The notes under the pieces: generated by a model
What the model was told of the DNA's origin: nothing
Database searches by the model: none
What the model saw: only the letters and a program-made list of their open reading frames with translations
Shown here: positions 14,633 to 21,558 of the stretch, piece by piece
Layout: each line of letters begins with the position of its first letter
How positions within the stretch are numbered: position 1 is the stretch's first letter
Position numbers and translations under genes: made by a program
From: Patescibacteria group bacterium
Lineage (GTDB): Bacteria > Patescibacteriota > Patescibacteriia > Patescibacteriales > UBA12465
Assembly: GCA_028692765.1 (NCBI GenBank)
Contig: JAQUWT010000011.1
Location: 1-32,936 of the forward strand
Length of the DNA: 32,936 nt
Direction of reading: 5' to 3'

Positions 14633-15769
14633 ATGTCTGATTTAAACGCCGAATCTTTGGAATTGCATCGCCTCCATGGAGGTAAAATCGCCACCGCCCT
14701 TTCCGTGTCTTTGGATAATAAGCACGATTTGTCTTTAGCCTATACGCCGGGAGTGGCGGCGGTCTGCCAGGCGATTGCCTCCGACCAAGAATTGGCGCGT
14801 ACGCATACGATTAAGGGGCGGACGATTGCCGTCGTAACGGACGGCAGCGCCGTTTTAGGCTTGGGCAATATCGGCGCGGTGGCGGCTTTGCCGGTGATGG
14901 AGGGGAAATGCGCCTTGTTTAAGAAGTTTGCTGACGTCGATGCCTTTCCGATTTGTCTGGATACTCAAGACACGGAAGAAATAATCAGAAGCGTAAAATA
15001 TCTGGCACCGGTATTTGGCGGTATTAATTTAGAGGACATTGCTGCTCCCCGCTGTTTTGAAATTGAAAGGCGTTTGCAGGCGGAACTTGATATTCCGGTG
15101 ATGCATGACGATCAGCACGGTACGGCTGCGGTCGTTTTAGCGGCTTTGATTAACGCTTTGAAATTAAGGGGCGGCGATAAGGCGGAACTTAAGGTGGTCT
15201 TAAGCGGCGCCGGTGCCGCCGGCAATGCGATTGCCCGTCTTCTGCTCGGTTACGGCGTCAAAAATATTATCGTTTGTGATCGCCAGGGCGCGATTTATGC
15301 CGGCCGGCCGGACTTGGACCAAGAAAAAGCGGAACTGGCCACCATTACTAATTTTCACGTTCAAAAAGGCTCTTTAGCCGAGGTTTTAGCCGGAGCCGAT
15401 GTTTTTATCGGCGTATCTTCGGCCGGCTTGGTCACTCGGGAAATGGTAGCGGCGATGGCGCCCAGACCTGTAGTTTTTGCTTTAGCCAATCCGGTGCCGG
15501 AAATAATGCCGGATGAAGCCAAAGCGGCCGGCGCTTTTATAGTCGCCAGCGGCCGCAGCGATTTTCCCAATCAAATCAATAATGTTTTGATTTTTCCCGG
15601 TGTTTTCCGGGGCGCTTTGGATAATAAGGTAAAGCGCATCAGCGACGAGATGCTGGTGAAGGCGGCGGAGAATCTGGCCGCTTTAGTGCCATCCCCCAGT
15701 GTTGAGATGATTCTGCCGGCGCCTTTTGCGCCCGGTATCGCCGCGGCGGTAGCGGAGGCGATTAAATAA
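14633..15769 (+). CDS. NAD(P)-dependent malic enzyme
   Basis: 378 aa, the short bacterial form without a phosphotransacetylase tail. Signatures: SLAYTPGVAAVCQAIA, VVTDGSAVLGLGNIGAVAAL, the metal/substrate segment INLEDIAAPRCFEIERRL, PVMHDDQHGTAAVVLAALIN, a Rossmann motif SGAGAAGNAIARLLLGYGVK, and ALANPVPEIMPDEA. It decarboxylates malate to pyruvate with reduction of NAD(P)+, giving reducing power and pyruvate in a reduced central metabolism. Cofactor preference cannot be told safely. The C39-like peptidase gene starts 5 nt after its stop, so the two are co-transcribed. Confidence 0.95.
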   Translation: MSDLNAESLELHRLHGGKIATALSVSLDNKHDLSLAYTPGVAAVCQAIASDQELARTHTIKGRTIAVVTDGSAVLGLGNIGAVAALPVMEGKCALFKKFADVDAFPICLDTQDTEEIIRSVKYLAPVFGGINLEDIAAPRCFEIERRLQAELDIPVMHDDQHGTAAVVLAALINALKLRGGDKAELKVVLSGAGAAGNAIARLLLGYGVKNIIVCDRQGAIYAGRPDLDQEKAELATITNFHVQKGSLAEVLAGADVFIGVSSAGLVTREMVAAMAPRPVVFALANPVPEIMPDEAKAAGAFIVASGRSDFPNQINNVLIFPGVFRGALDNKVKRISDEMLVKAAENLAALVPSPSVEMILPAPFAPGIAAAVAEAIK

Positions 15770-15774
15770 AGATA

Positions 15775-16647
15775 ATGAAAAAGATTTTTTTCTTCTTAAT
15801 AATCATCGCGGCGGCCATTTTTTTCTTAATGGACAAAGGCCGGCCGGTAGACCAAGTTTTATCACCGAGTCCGGCCACGGAGGAAATTTTGCCTACAGCC
15901 AGCATAGGTCTGCCGGAGTCGGAAGAGGCTTTTTTAGATTTGCCGCCGGCAGCGGCTGTTTTATCGACATCCGCTGATGAAAAGGATGATATAGAGAACC
16001 ACTCAGAAGCGGAGATTAAAGAACTTGCGCCGCCGGCTTCTTCAAGCGCGCCTATCGAAGAAAAAAGTATTATTTTATCAGTTCCCTTTATTGCTCAAGC
16101 CCCTTTAGCTCATTGGGAGGATGCACGCCAGCAGGATGGCTGCGAAGAAGCTGGTGCCTTAATGGCGATGGCTTGGGCGCGGGGAACAGTAGACGCCAGT
16201 CAGGCGGCGGCCGAAAAAGAAATCATTGCTTTAGCTGATTGGGAGCAGGAGACTTACGGCGAACATCGCGATGTTTATATCGATGATGTTGCCACCCGTA
16301 TTTTTCAAGATTATTTCAATTATAATAAGGTTACAACCGAAATAGTTGATAGCGCCGAAGATTTGTTGACTGCTTTAAAGGCAGGAAAATTAATTTTAGC
16401 GCCGACCAACGGTCAGGCTTTACATAATCCTAATTTTAAAGCGCCGGGCCCGGCCAGGCATTTGCTGGTGATTATCGGTTACGATGCCAAGACGGACGAA
16501 TTTATCACCAATGATCCGGGCACACGCCGGGGAGCCGGCTACCGCTATCCCTCCGATATTTTATTTAAGGCCATCCGTGCCTATCCCAGCGGTTATCATC
16601 TGCCGATTGTTGGTATTGAAAAAAAGGTATTATTAGTAGAAAAATAG
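15775..16647 (+). CDS. Membrane-anchored C39-like cysteine peptidase
   Basis: 290 aa. One N-terminal TM helix (about 3-20) precedes a Pro/Ala/Glu-rich linker to about 95, then a papain-like Peptidase_C39_2 domain: VPFIAQAPLAHWEDARQQDG leading to the catalytic Cys (DGCEEAGALMAMAW, Cys~123), the His region ARHLLVIIGYDAKTDEF, and the Asp region TNDPGTRRGAGYRY. Anchored C39-like domains probably act outside the membrane on peptides or cell-wall substrates; the target is unknown. It lacks an ABC transporter, so it is not a bacteriocin exporter peptidase. Confidence 0.85.
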   Translation: MKKIFFFLIIIAAAIFFLMDKGRPVDQVLSPSPATEEILPTASIGLPESEEAFLDLPPAAAVLSTSADEKDDIENHSEAEIKELAPPASSSAPIEEKSIILSVPFIAQAPLAHWEDARQQDGCEEAGALMAMAWARGTVDASQAAAEKEIIALADWEQETYGEHRDVYIDDVATRIFQDYFNYNKVTTEIVDSAEDLLTALKAGKLILAPTNGQALHNPNFKAPGPARHLLVIIGYDAKTDEFITNDPGTRRGAGYRYPSDILFKAIRAYPSGYHLPIVGIEKKVLLVEK

Positions 16648-16743
16648 TAATATTTTAAGTTTTTGTTTACTATTTTTTTGTTTTTCCCCTGTACAAAATT
16701 TATTGTTTATATTAATATTTTTTTATCAATTGTTCCTTAACCA

Positions 16744-16763
16744 GTCTCCTGGTGACAGGAGGC
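16744..16763 (+). promoter_or_regulatory. GNRA-capped leader hairpin containing an AGGAGG sequence
   Basis: GTCTCCTG-GTGA-CAGGAGGC forms an 8-bp stem (one T-G pair) with a GTGA tetraloop of GNRA type. The 3' arm includes AGGAGG, the only Shine-Dalgarno-like sequence nearby, 17 nt before the ATG at 16781. It could be a leader structure that controls translation or protects the mRNA. Confidence 0.4.
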
Positions 16764-16780
16764 ACAAATACAAAAAGCAG

Positions 16781-17200
16781 ATGGATAAAAATTTTTGGCG
16801 TACAACAATTAAGCTCAGCCATATTTTGGCTGAGCCCGAATTTAGGGAAATTTTTCAGCCTCATCAAGAGGTTGTAATAAATCCCGAAACAATTACAATA
16901 GAAAGCTGTAATCCGCTCTTGGTAATTGTCACTATTGAGGTGAGCGGAGGGCAGCTTCCGATTGATTTAGCCGCTTTGCAATTAAGTCAAGAGCAGAAAG
17001 AAAGGTTAAAAGAATTTCTGCCAAAAAACTATTTTAAAAAGGTAAAGCGGTTATCGTTACAAACGATTCCAGTTTTTGAACTGTCGGGTGGTGTTTTTTT
17101 GGAGACTAGGTCTTTAGAGACGGATCCCGCCCAAGGTGTCGATATCAATCTCCGTCAAAGGAGGTTGAAATCTATTGGTGTGCGTGTGCTTTGTTTTTAA
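16781..17200 (+). CDS. Hypothetical protein
   Basis: 139 aa from the ATG at 16781 (MDKNFWRTTIKLSHILAEPE). A TTG start at 16703 would place the leader hairpin inside the coding region and is less likely. The protein is soluble and mixed alpha/beta, with a hydrophobic strand (NPLLVIVTIEVSGGQLPIDL), an LSQEQKERLKEFLP helix and a basic C-terminus. No recognised domain. It stands between the C39 peptidase gene and a strong terminator; the 130-nt upstream gap suggests separate control. Confidence 0.6.
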   Translation: MDKNFWRTTIKLSHILAEPEFREIFQPHQEVVINPETITIESCNPLLVIVTIEVSGGQLPIDLAALQLSQEQKERLKEFLPKNYFKKVKRLSLQTIPVFELSGGVFLETRSLETDPAQGVDINLRQRRLKSIGVRVLCF

Positions 17201-17235
17201 TTTATTTTTGGGTATTAAACCATTTATTGTAAAAT

Positions 17236-17261
17236 AAAAGAGGTCGTTTGCGACCTCTTTT
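17236..17261. terminator. Bidirectional terminator
   Basis: AAAAGAGGTCG-TTTG-CGACCTCTTTT, a perfect 11-bp stem with A/T tracts on both sides, between convergent genes. Confidence 0.9.
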
Positions 17262-17281
17262 CTAATTGTGTAAATTTAGAT

Positions 17282-17821
17282 TTATTCGATACAGCAATTA
17301 ATCACTTTTTTAACCAATTCTCCCAGTTTGCCGGCAAAGCCTTTTTTTTCTTCATCGTGTTTATCAATTGCGTCTTCGTCAATTTTTTTGATATCGCCTG
17401 TGCCGATAAGCTTCAAGTTTAATCCCCAGAATAGGGAATAGAGCTTATAGGCTTTATCAAACAAGGCATGGGCCTCTTCTTTCTTCCCGCGGCTAAGCTG
17501 TTTGGTGCCGACTTCCATCAGGCGGTAGCTGGCAGCGAGCAGATGTTTGGAGATGCACCAAATTTCACCCTCGGGTTCTTTGACGATTTGTTTTAACAAC
17601 TCTTTGCGCATTTCCCGGACTTCATCAATTAAATCATAATATTCATTCTTGCCGGTCTTGGCGCCGGTGAAAAAGAAGTGCTCTTCAATGCCGACCAGGT
17701 TCATGATAGCGATACTTAGGTCTTGATCGGAAGATAAATCCATCTTTTCCTGCTTTTTCATATTGTCCGCCCTATCAATAAACTCTTGCAGGCTTTTAAT
17801 CGGATTTTTGCTTGTATCCAT
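17282..17821 (-). CDS. Conserved helical cytosolic protein, unknown function
   Basis: 179 aa, almost wholly alpha-helical with no TM segment. Recognisable blocks are LVGIEEHFFFTGAKTGKNEY, DLIDEVREMRKELLKQIVKE and HLLAASYRLMEVGTKQL, the last followed by a TPR-like helix pair (KKEEAHALFDKAYKLYSLFW). The C-terminus is lysine-rich and ends VINCCIE. I recall similar unnamed proteins from CPR genomes but no function. It follows the CPVC membrane protein gene by 4 nt, so it is the last gene of that transcript. Confidence 0.72.
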   Translation of the reverse strand: MDTSKNPIKSLQEFIDRADNMKKQEKMDLSSDQDLSIAIMNLVGIEEHFFFTGAKTGKNEYYDLIDEVREMRKELLKQIVKEPEGEIWCISKHLLAASYRLMEVGTKQLSRGKKEEAHALFDKAYKLYSLFWGLNLKLIGTGDIKKIDEDAIDKHDEEKKGFAGKLGELVKKVINCCIE

Positions 17822-17825
17822 ATGT

Positions 17826-18338
17826 TTATTTGCTTAAAAAATAAAAGATTAGGCTTAAAATTGCCAGCGTGCTTACCGGTATCACCACCTTTTCAAAAGG
17901 AAAGTGGGCGTGGCCATTATTTTTCTTTTTTATAATTTCATAAGACCAGGCGGCCAGAGCAAAAAAGATGCTGCCGACGGCGATGCCCAGGGCCAATTTA
18001 TCCAGCCCGTATAAGCGGTTGAAGGGGTCGCCGATGAATCCTTGGGCATAAAGCGGCCAGATGACCATTAGGTAATAGGCGATGACTATCAGGGGGTCGC
18101 GCCAGGCGCTGTAATTTTTGAGCCAATTTTTTTTGTTGCAATAAGTAATGGTCCAGGCGCTTAAGCCGATGAGCAAGCCGCCGATCCAAAGGCCGGCGAT
18201 GCTGTCGTCAATGCCGAGATATTCGGACAAGCCCAAACCGGCGCCGACGGCGACAATACAGACCGGACAGACCGCTTGTGCGGGCAGGGCCTTAAGAAGA
18301 AGCAGGGAACCGAGAGTAAATAGATATTTTTTCTTCAT
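17826..18338 (-). CDS. CPVC-containing membrane protein, candidate redox partner
   Basis: 170 aa from the ATG at 18338 (MKKKYLFTLG). The longer frame would overlap the upstream gene by over 100 nt and is rejected. A signal-like first helix ends at ALPAQA, directly followed by CPVC (Cys24, Cys27) at the external face, then about four more TM helices. The CxxC pair at the membrane exterior and the gene immediately upstream encoding a thioredoxin-like CPHC protein suggest a two-component thiol-disulfide relay outside the membrane, comparable in role to DsbB/VKOR-DsbA, though sequence similarity to those is not evident. Confidence 0.72.
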   Translation of the reverse strand: MKKKYLFTLGSLLLLKALPAQAVCPVCIVAVGAGLGLSEYLGIDDSIAGLWIGGLLIGLSAWTITYCNKKNWLKNYSAWRDPLIVIAYYLMVIWPLYAQGFIGDPFNRLYGLDKLALGIAVGSIFFALAAWSYEIIKKKNNGHAHFPFEKVVIPVSTLAILSLIFYFLSK

Positions 18339-18342
18339 AAAT

Positions 18343-18717
18343 TTATTTGCTGAAAAAATCAATAATATCGGTATCGCCCAGTAAGCATTTTTCTCCGGTC
18401 CAGAGGAAGGGAACGCCCAAGCTGCCGGTATCCAAGCCGCAGATTTCGGCTTTAGCAACTAACATTTCGCTGTTTTTTCTGTCAGCGGAAATTTCCAATT
18501 GAGAAAAGCTGTATTTATCTTTAACATTATTTTCCTGAATATATTTTTCCACATTCTGGCAGTGCGGGCAGGATAGGCTGTAGAAGAGAATCATGCCGTT
18601 ATTATCCGCCGGCACTTGATTATTCTCGGATTGGCGTTTGAAGATAAAAATCGAGGCGACTGCGATCAAGACAAGCAAGACGATAACGGCGCTTAAAGCG
18701 CTTTTATTTTTATTCAT
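18343..18717 (-). CDS. Membrane-anchored thioredoxin/glutaredoxin-like protein
   Basis: 124 aa. One N-terminal TM helix (about 8-26) is followed by a small thioredoxin fold: MILFYSLSCPHCQNVEKYIQ with the redox pair Cys50-Pro-His-Cys53, and the cis-proline loop LGVPFLWTGEKCLLGD. CPHC is the DsbA-type active-site dipeptide, favouring oxidation. The anchor places the domain outside the cytoplasm. It ends 4 nt before the CPVC membrane protein gene, so the two are likely co-translated. Probable role: oxidation or isomerisation of disulfides in the secreted Cys-containing proteins of this organism. Confidence 0.85.
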   Translation of the reverse strand: MNKNKSALSAVIVLLVLIAVASIFIFKRQSENNQVPADNNGMILFYSLSCPHCQNVEKYIQENNVKDKYSFSQLEISADRKNSEMLVAKAEICGLDTGSLGVPFLWTGEKCLLGDTDIIDFFSK

Positions 18718-18760
18718 ATGTTATGAGATTATTTTTTATAGTATTTGAATTTTATCATAA

Positions 18761-18794
18761 AAACGGGCGGAGAGGAAATCTCCGCCTGTTTTTT
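18761..18794 (-). terminator. Terminator of thrS
   Basis: The 12-bp stem AACGGGCGGAGA / TCTCCGCCTGTT (one G-T pair) lies just after the thrS stop, with a T-tract on the minus strand (CGTTTTTATG). Confidence 0.85.
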
Positions 18795-18806
18795 GCTTGA
18801 TGTTGT

Positions 18807-20543
18807 TTAAGCGTAATTTTTAATCTTATCCGCCAGTTCTTGGATAAAATTTTCCCGGCTGATTTCTCTGGTTTCCTGGGCGCCGCGGTCGCGGACCGCC
18901 AAATTAGCCGCTTCCGCTTCTTTATCACCGATTACCAGCATATAAGGCACTTTTTCGTTAACGGCTTTGCGGATCTTATTACCGACGGTTTCGTTGTTTT
19001 CGTCAATTTCCACTCGGATACCGGCCGCTTTCAGTTCGTCGGCTAATTTGCGGCAGACGGGAATATGGGTTTCGGCGACCGAAATTAATTTAACTTGGAC
19101 CGGCGACAGCCACAGCGGAAAAGCGCCGGCATAGTGTTCGATGATAACGCCCAAGAATCTTTCCATTGAACCCAAGAGGGCGCGATGGATGACGACCGGC
19201 GTTTTGGCGGAGCCGTCGGCAGCGGTATATTTTAATTCGAAGCGCAAAGGCAGTTGGAAGTCTAGTTGGATGGTGGCCAATTGCCACTGGCGGCCGATAG
19301 CATCCTTAACTTTAACGTCAATTTTTGGTCCGTAGAAAGCACCGTCGCCTTCGTTGATGTGGTATTCGAGCTTGGCTTCTTCCAAGGCCTGTTTCAGATT
19401 GGCTTCGGCTTCATCCCAGACCGCTTTTTCGCCCAAAAAATGTTCGGGGCGAGTAGAAAGGTGAATCTCATCTATTTGTAAGCCGAAGACTTGATAAATC
19501 ATTTTGATTTTGTCCAAGAGGTTGGAGATTTCGTCAAGAATTTGGTCAGGACGGGCAAAAATATGAGAATCATCTTGGGAAAGACTGCGAACACGCGTCA
19601 ATCCATGCAAAGTGCCTGATTTTTCATTACGATATAGAGTAGTTGTTTCAGCTAAACGCAGAGGCAGTTCTTTATAGGAATGGAGGTCGCGTTTAAAAAT
19701 AAGCATGTGAGCCGGGCAGTTCATTGGTTTAACTCCTAAATCAACGTCGTCTTCAACATGATGCATGCAAAACATGTCTTCCTGATAATGTTCCCAGTGT
19801 CCGGAAATTTTCCAAAGTTCGGCGTTTAATATTTGTGGTGTTCTTACCTCGCGATAACCTGCGCCATAAGAATGGGCTCGGATAAATTTAAGTAATTCTT
19901 GAAGCAGAATCATACCCTTGGGCAGGAAGAAGGGCATGCCCGGGGCCAGTTCGTGATTCATAAATAAGTCTAATTCTTTGCCCAGTTTACGGTGGTCGCG
20001 CTTTTCCGCTTCCGCCATCATTTTCAGATATTCGTCCAATTCTTCTTTGGTATCAAAAGCTAAGCCGTAGATGCGGGTTAACATTTTATTTTTTTCATCG
20101 CCGCGCCAATAAGCGCCGGCCAGCTTATCCAGCTTGAAGCTATTAGGCTTGATTTCTTTGGTATTTTCGACGTGAGGGCCGCGGCAGAGGTCGGTAAACT
20201 TACCGACCGTATAGAAACTAACCGTAGTTTCGCCCTTTTCTTTCAAATCGCTGATGATTTCTTCTTTGTAGGGGTCGTTTTCGGCTTTCGCCCAAGCCAG
20301 GGCTTCGTCGATGTTTTTTTCGGTGCGAGTGAATTCTAAATTTTGTTTGGCCAGATGCGCCATTTTTTTCTCAATTTCTTTTAATTGAGACTCGTTAATG
20401 CTGACATCGTTAAAATCGATGTCATAGTAAAAGCCGTTGTCTATGGCCGGGCCGATAGCCAGTTTGGCTTGCGGCCACATTTCTTTGACGGCGGCGGCCA
20501 TCAAATGCGCCAAGGAATGGCGCTTCGTTTCAATATTGGACAT
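18807..20543 (-). CDS. thrS: Threonyl-tRNA synthetase without TGS domain
   Basis: 578 aa, against about 640 for the E. coli enzyme. The first ~60 residues (TGS domain) are missing and the protein begins at the editing domain: HSLAHLMAAA with His9/His13, and CRGPHV with Cys120/His124, which hydrolyse mischarged Ser-tRNA. The class II core has the zinc ligands Cys276 (MNCPAHM), His327 (DDSHIFA) and His453 (VVIHRALLGSMERF), motif 2 TTLYRNEKSGTLHGLTRVRS, and a C-terminal anticodon-binding domain from about 485. It is controlled by a T-box riboswitch. The short TGS-less form has the full editing and aminoacylation sites, so it should be active. Confidence 0.97.
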   Translation of the reverse strand: MSNIETKRHSLAHLMAAAVKEMWPQAKLAIGPAIDNGFYYDIDFNDVSINESQLKEIEKKMAHLAKQNLEFTRTEKNIDEALAWAKAENDPYKEEIISDLKEKGETTVSFYTVGKFTDLCRGPHVENTKEIKPNSFKLDKLAGAYWRGDEKNKMLTRIYGLAFDTKEELDEYLKMMAEAEKRDHRKLGKELDLFMNHELAPGMPFFLPKGMILLQELLKFIRAHSYGAGYREVRTPQILNAELWKISGHWEHYQEDMFCMHHVEDDVDLGVKPMNCPAHMLIFKRDLHSYKELPLRLAETTTLYRNEKSGTLHGLTRVRSLSQDDSHIFARPDQILDEISNLLDKIKMIYQVFGLQIDEIHLSTRPEHFLGEKAVWDEAEANLKQALEEAKLEYHINEGDGAFYGPKIDVKVKDAIGRQWQLATIQLDFQLPLRFELKYTAADGSAKTPVVIHRALLGSMERFLGVIIEHYAGAFPLWLSPVQVKLISVAETHIPVCRKLADELKAAGIRVEIDENNETVGNKIRKAVNEKVPYMLVIGDKEAEAANLAVRDRGAQETREISRENFIQELADKIKNYA

Positions 20544-20577
20544 ATTTTTGTGATTAATAATTTTATTTTAATTTAAT

Positions 20578-20760
20578 AAAAAAATCCCATCCTCGCAAAA
20601 ACAGCATCATCTGTTTTTGCCGGGACGGGACTCAAAAGGTCTCGCGGTTCCACCCAGCTTCTCCTTTATTCCAGGAGCGCTTTCTTTTTGGGCCTGCTCT
20701 TAGGCCGCCAGTGGGCGGCGATTTCTCTCGAGCTTGGTAGACTCGACAATCGAGCGGTCA
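20578..20760 (-). ncRNA. T-box riboswitch (threonine) controlling thrS
   Basis: On the minus strand the leader contains the T-box sequence AGCTGGGTGGAACCGCGAG (20659-20641), then CGTCCC to complete the antiterminator. An overlapping terminator follows: TCCCGTCC..GCAAAAACAG pairs with CTGTTTTTGC..GGATGGGA and ends in T7 (20584-20578). Upstream, a 5-bp helix TCGAG/CTCGA (20746-20742 with 20732-20728) displays TCTACCAAG, containing the Thr specifier ACC (20738-20736) followed by A. Hairpins GCCGCC/GGCGGC and CTCCT/AGGAG occupy the stem II/III region. Uncharged tRNA-Thr would stabilise the antiterminator and allow thrS transcription. Stem I looks much shorter than in canonical T-boxes. Confidence 0.92.
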
Positions 20761-20766
20761 TTTTTT

Positions 20767-20795
20767 ATTCTATTCCTATTTTTCCAGTTTGTAAA
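20767..20795 (-). promoter_or_regulatory. Promoter of the T-box-thrS transcript
   Basis: On the minus strand, TTTACA (20795-20790), a 17-nt spacer and TAGAAT (20772-20767) place initiation near 20760, the first base of the T-box RNA. The -35 begins 6 nt after the comF stop. Confidence 0.8.
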
Positions 20796-20800
20796 GCTTT

Positions 20801-21508
20801 TTAGAGGCTTTGACTTAGTACCGCTACTAGGATGGTATCGGCGCCGGCCGTTTTTAAAGCCTGCGCCGCCGCTTGAGCGGTAGTGCCGGTGGCAAAGGTG
20901 TCATCCACTAAAATGATATTTTTGCCAGTTAATAATTCACCGCTATAGGCAAAAATTTCGTGCCGAAAAGAGGAGGAAGCTTTTGGCTGGCGCCAAGATT
21001 TTCGTTTAAGGCCTTCATTTATTAACCAGCCAGTAGTTTTTGAAACGCCGGTGGCAATCAGTTGGGATTGATTGAAGCCGCGGGCGCGCTGGCGGCGGGG
21101 ATGGAGCGGTATCGGTATAATTATTACCTCTCGTTGTTTTATTGCTTCCGGCGCTTGCGTCCAGGCAATGGCCAGACGCCGTCCGAGCATTTTACCCAGA
21201 CTTCTTCCTAAAGATTTGGCGCCTTGGTATTTTAGAACTCTAATCGCCTTAGACATGATGCTGTCGCTTGGGTATGCATAAGCGAAGATGCCATCGAAGC
21301 TGACGGTTTGATGGGTCTGCCGGCAGTTTAGACAAAAAAGACCTAGGCTTTGCGCACGGCCGCAGGCAGGGCAGAGGGCCGGAATCTTTTGGATTTGCGC
21401 ACGGCAGGCAGGGCAGAGGGCCGGTCCCGGTCGCCGGCAATTGAGACAGCTTTCCGGCAGAATAAAATTTTCCGCTTTTGATAATAAATTGATGATTTTT
21501 TTAAACAT
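20801..21508 (-). CDS. comF: ComF family phosphoribosyltransferase-like competence protein
   Basis: 235 aa. The N-terminus has a double zinc-ribbon: ESCLNCRRPGPALCPACRAQ, then ALCPACGRAQSLGLFCLNCR, eight cysteines in four CxxC pairs. The rest is a type I PRTase fold with the PRPP loop NIILVDDTFATGTTAQAAAQ and the ComF-typical IPLHPRRQRARGFNQSQLIA. ComF/GntX proteins are needed for natural transformation, at the step of pulling single-stranded DNA into the cell. A type IV pilus cluster lies 1.5 kb away on the other strand, supporting competence. It is followed by the independent thrS promoter. Confidence 0.93.
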   Translation of the reverse strand: MFKKIINLLSKAENFILPESCLNCRRPGPALCPACRAQIQKIPALCPACGRAQSLGLFCLNCRQTHQTVSFDGIFAYAYPSDSIMSKAIRVLKYQGAKSLGRSLGKMLGRRLAIAWTQAPEAIKQREVIIIPIPLHPRRQRARGFNQSQLIATGVSKTTGWLINEGLKRKSWRQPKASSSFRHEIFAYSGELLTGKNIILVDDTFATGTTAQAAAQALKTAGADTILVAVLSQSL

Positions 21509-21519
21509 AGATAATAAAA

Positions 21520-21539
21520 AATCGGCTTGAGCGCCGATT
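21520..21539 (-). terminator. Terminator of the beta-propeller gene
   Basis: AATCGGC/GCCGATT stem with a T-tract on the minus strand (GATTTTTTATT), in the 50-nt gap before comF. Confidence 0.75.
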
Positions 21540-21558
21540 CTTTTTTATTTTTCGATTA

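Noticed and set aside
15361-15570. Antisense ORF in malic enzyme
   Set aside because: Low-complexity Ala/Lys/Thr product of GC-biased codons on the opposite strand.
18339-18458. N-terminal extension of the CPVC membrane protein
   Set aside because: It overlaps the thioredoxin-like gene by over 100 nt and its sequence (Pro/Ala-rich) is the antisense-frame shadow; ATG 18338 begins a normal signal-like helix.
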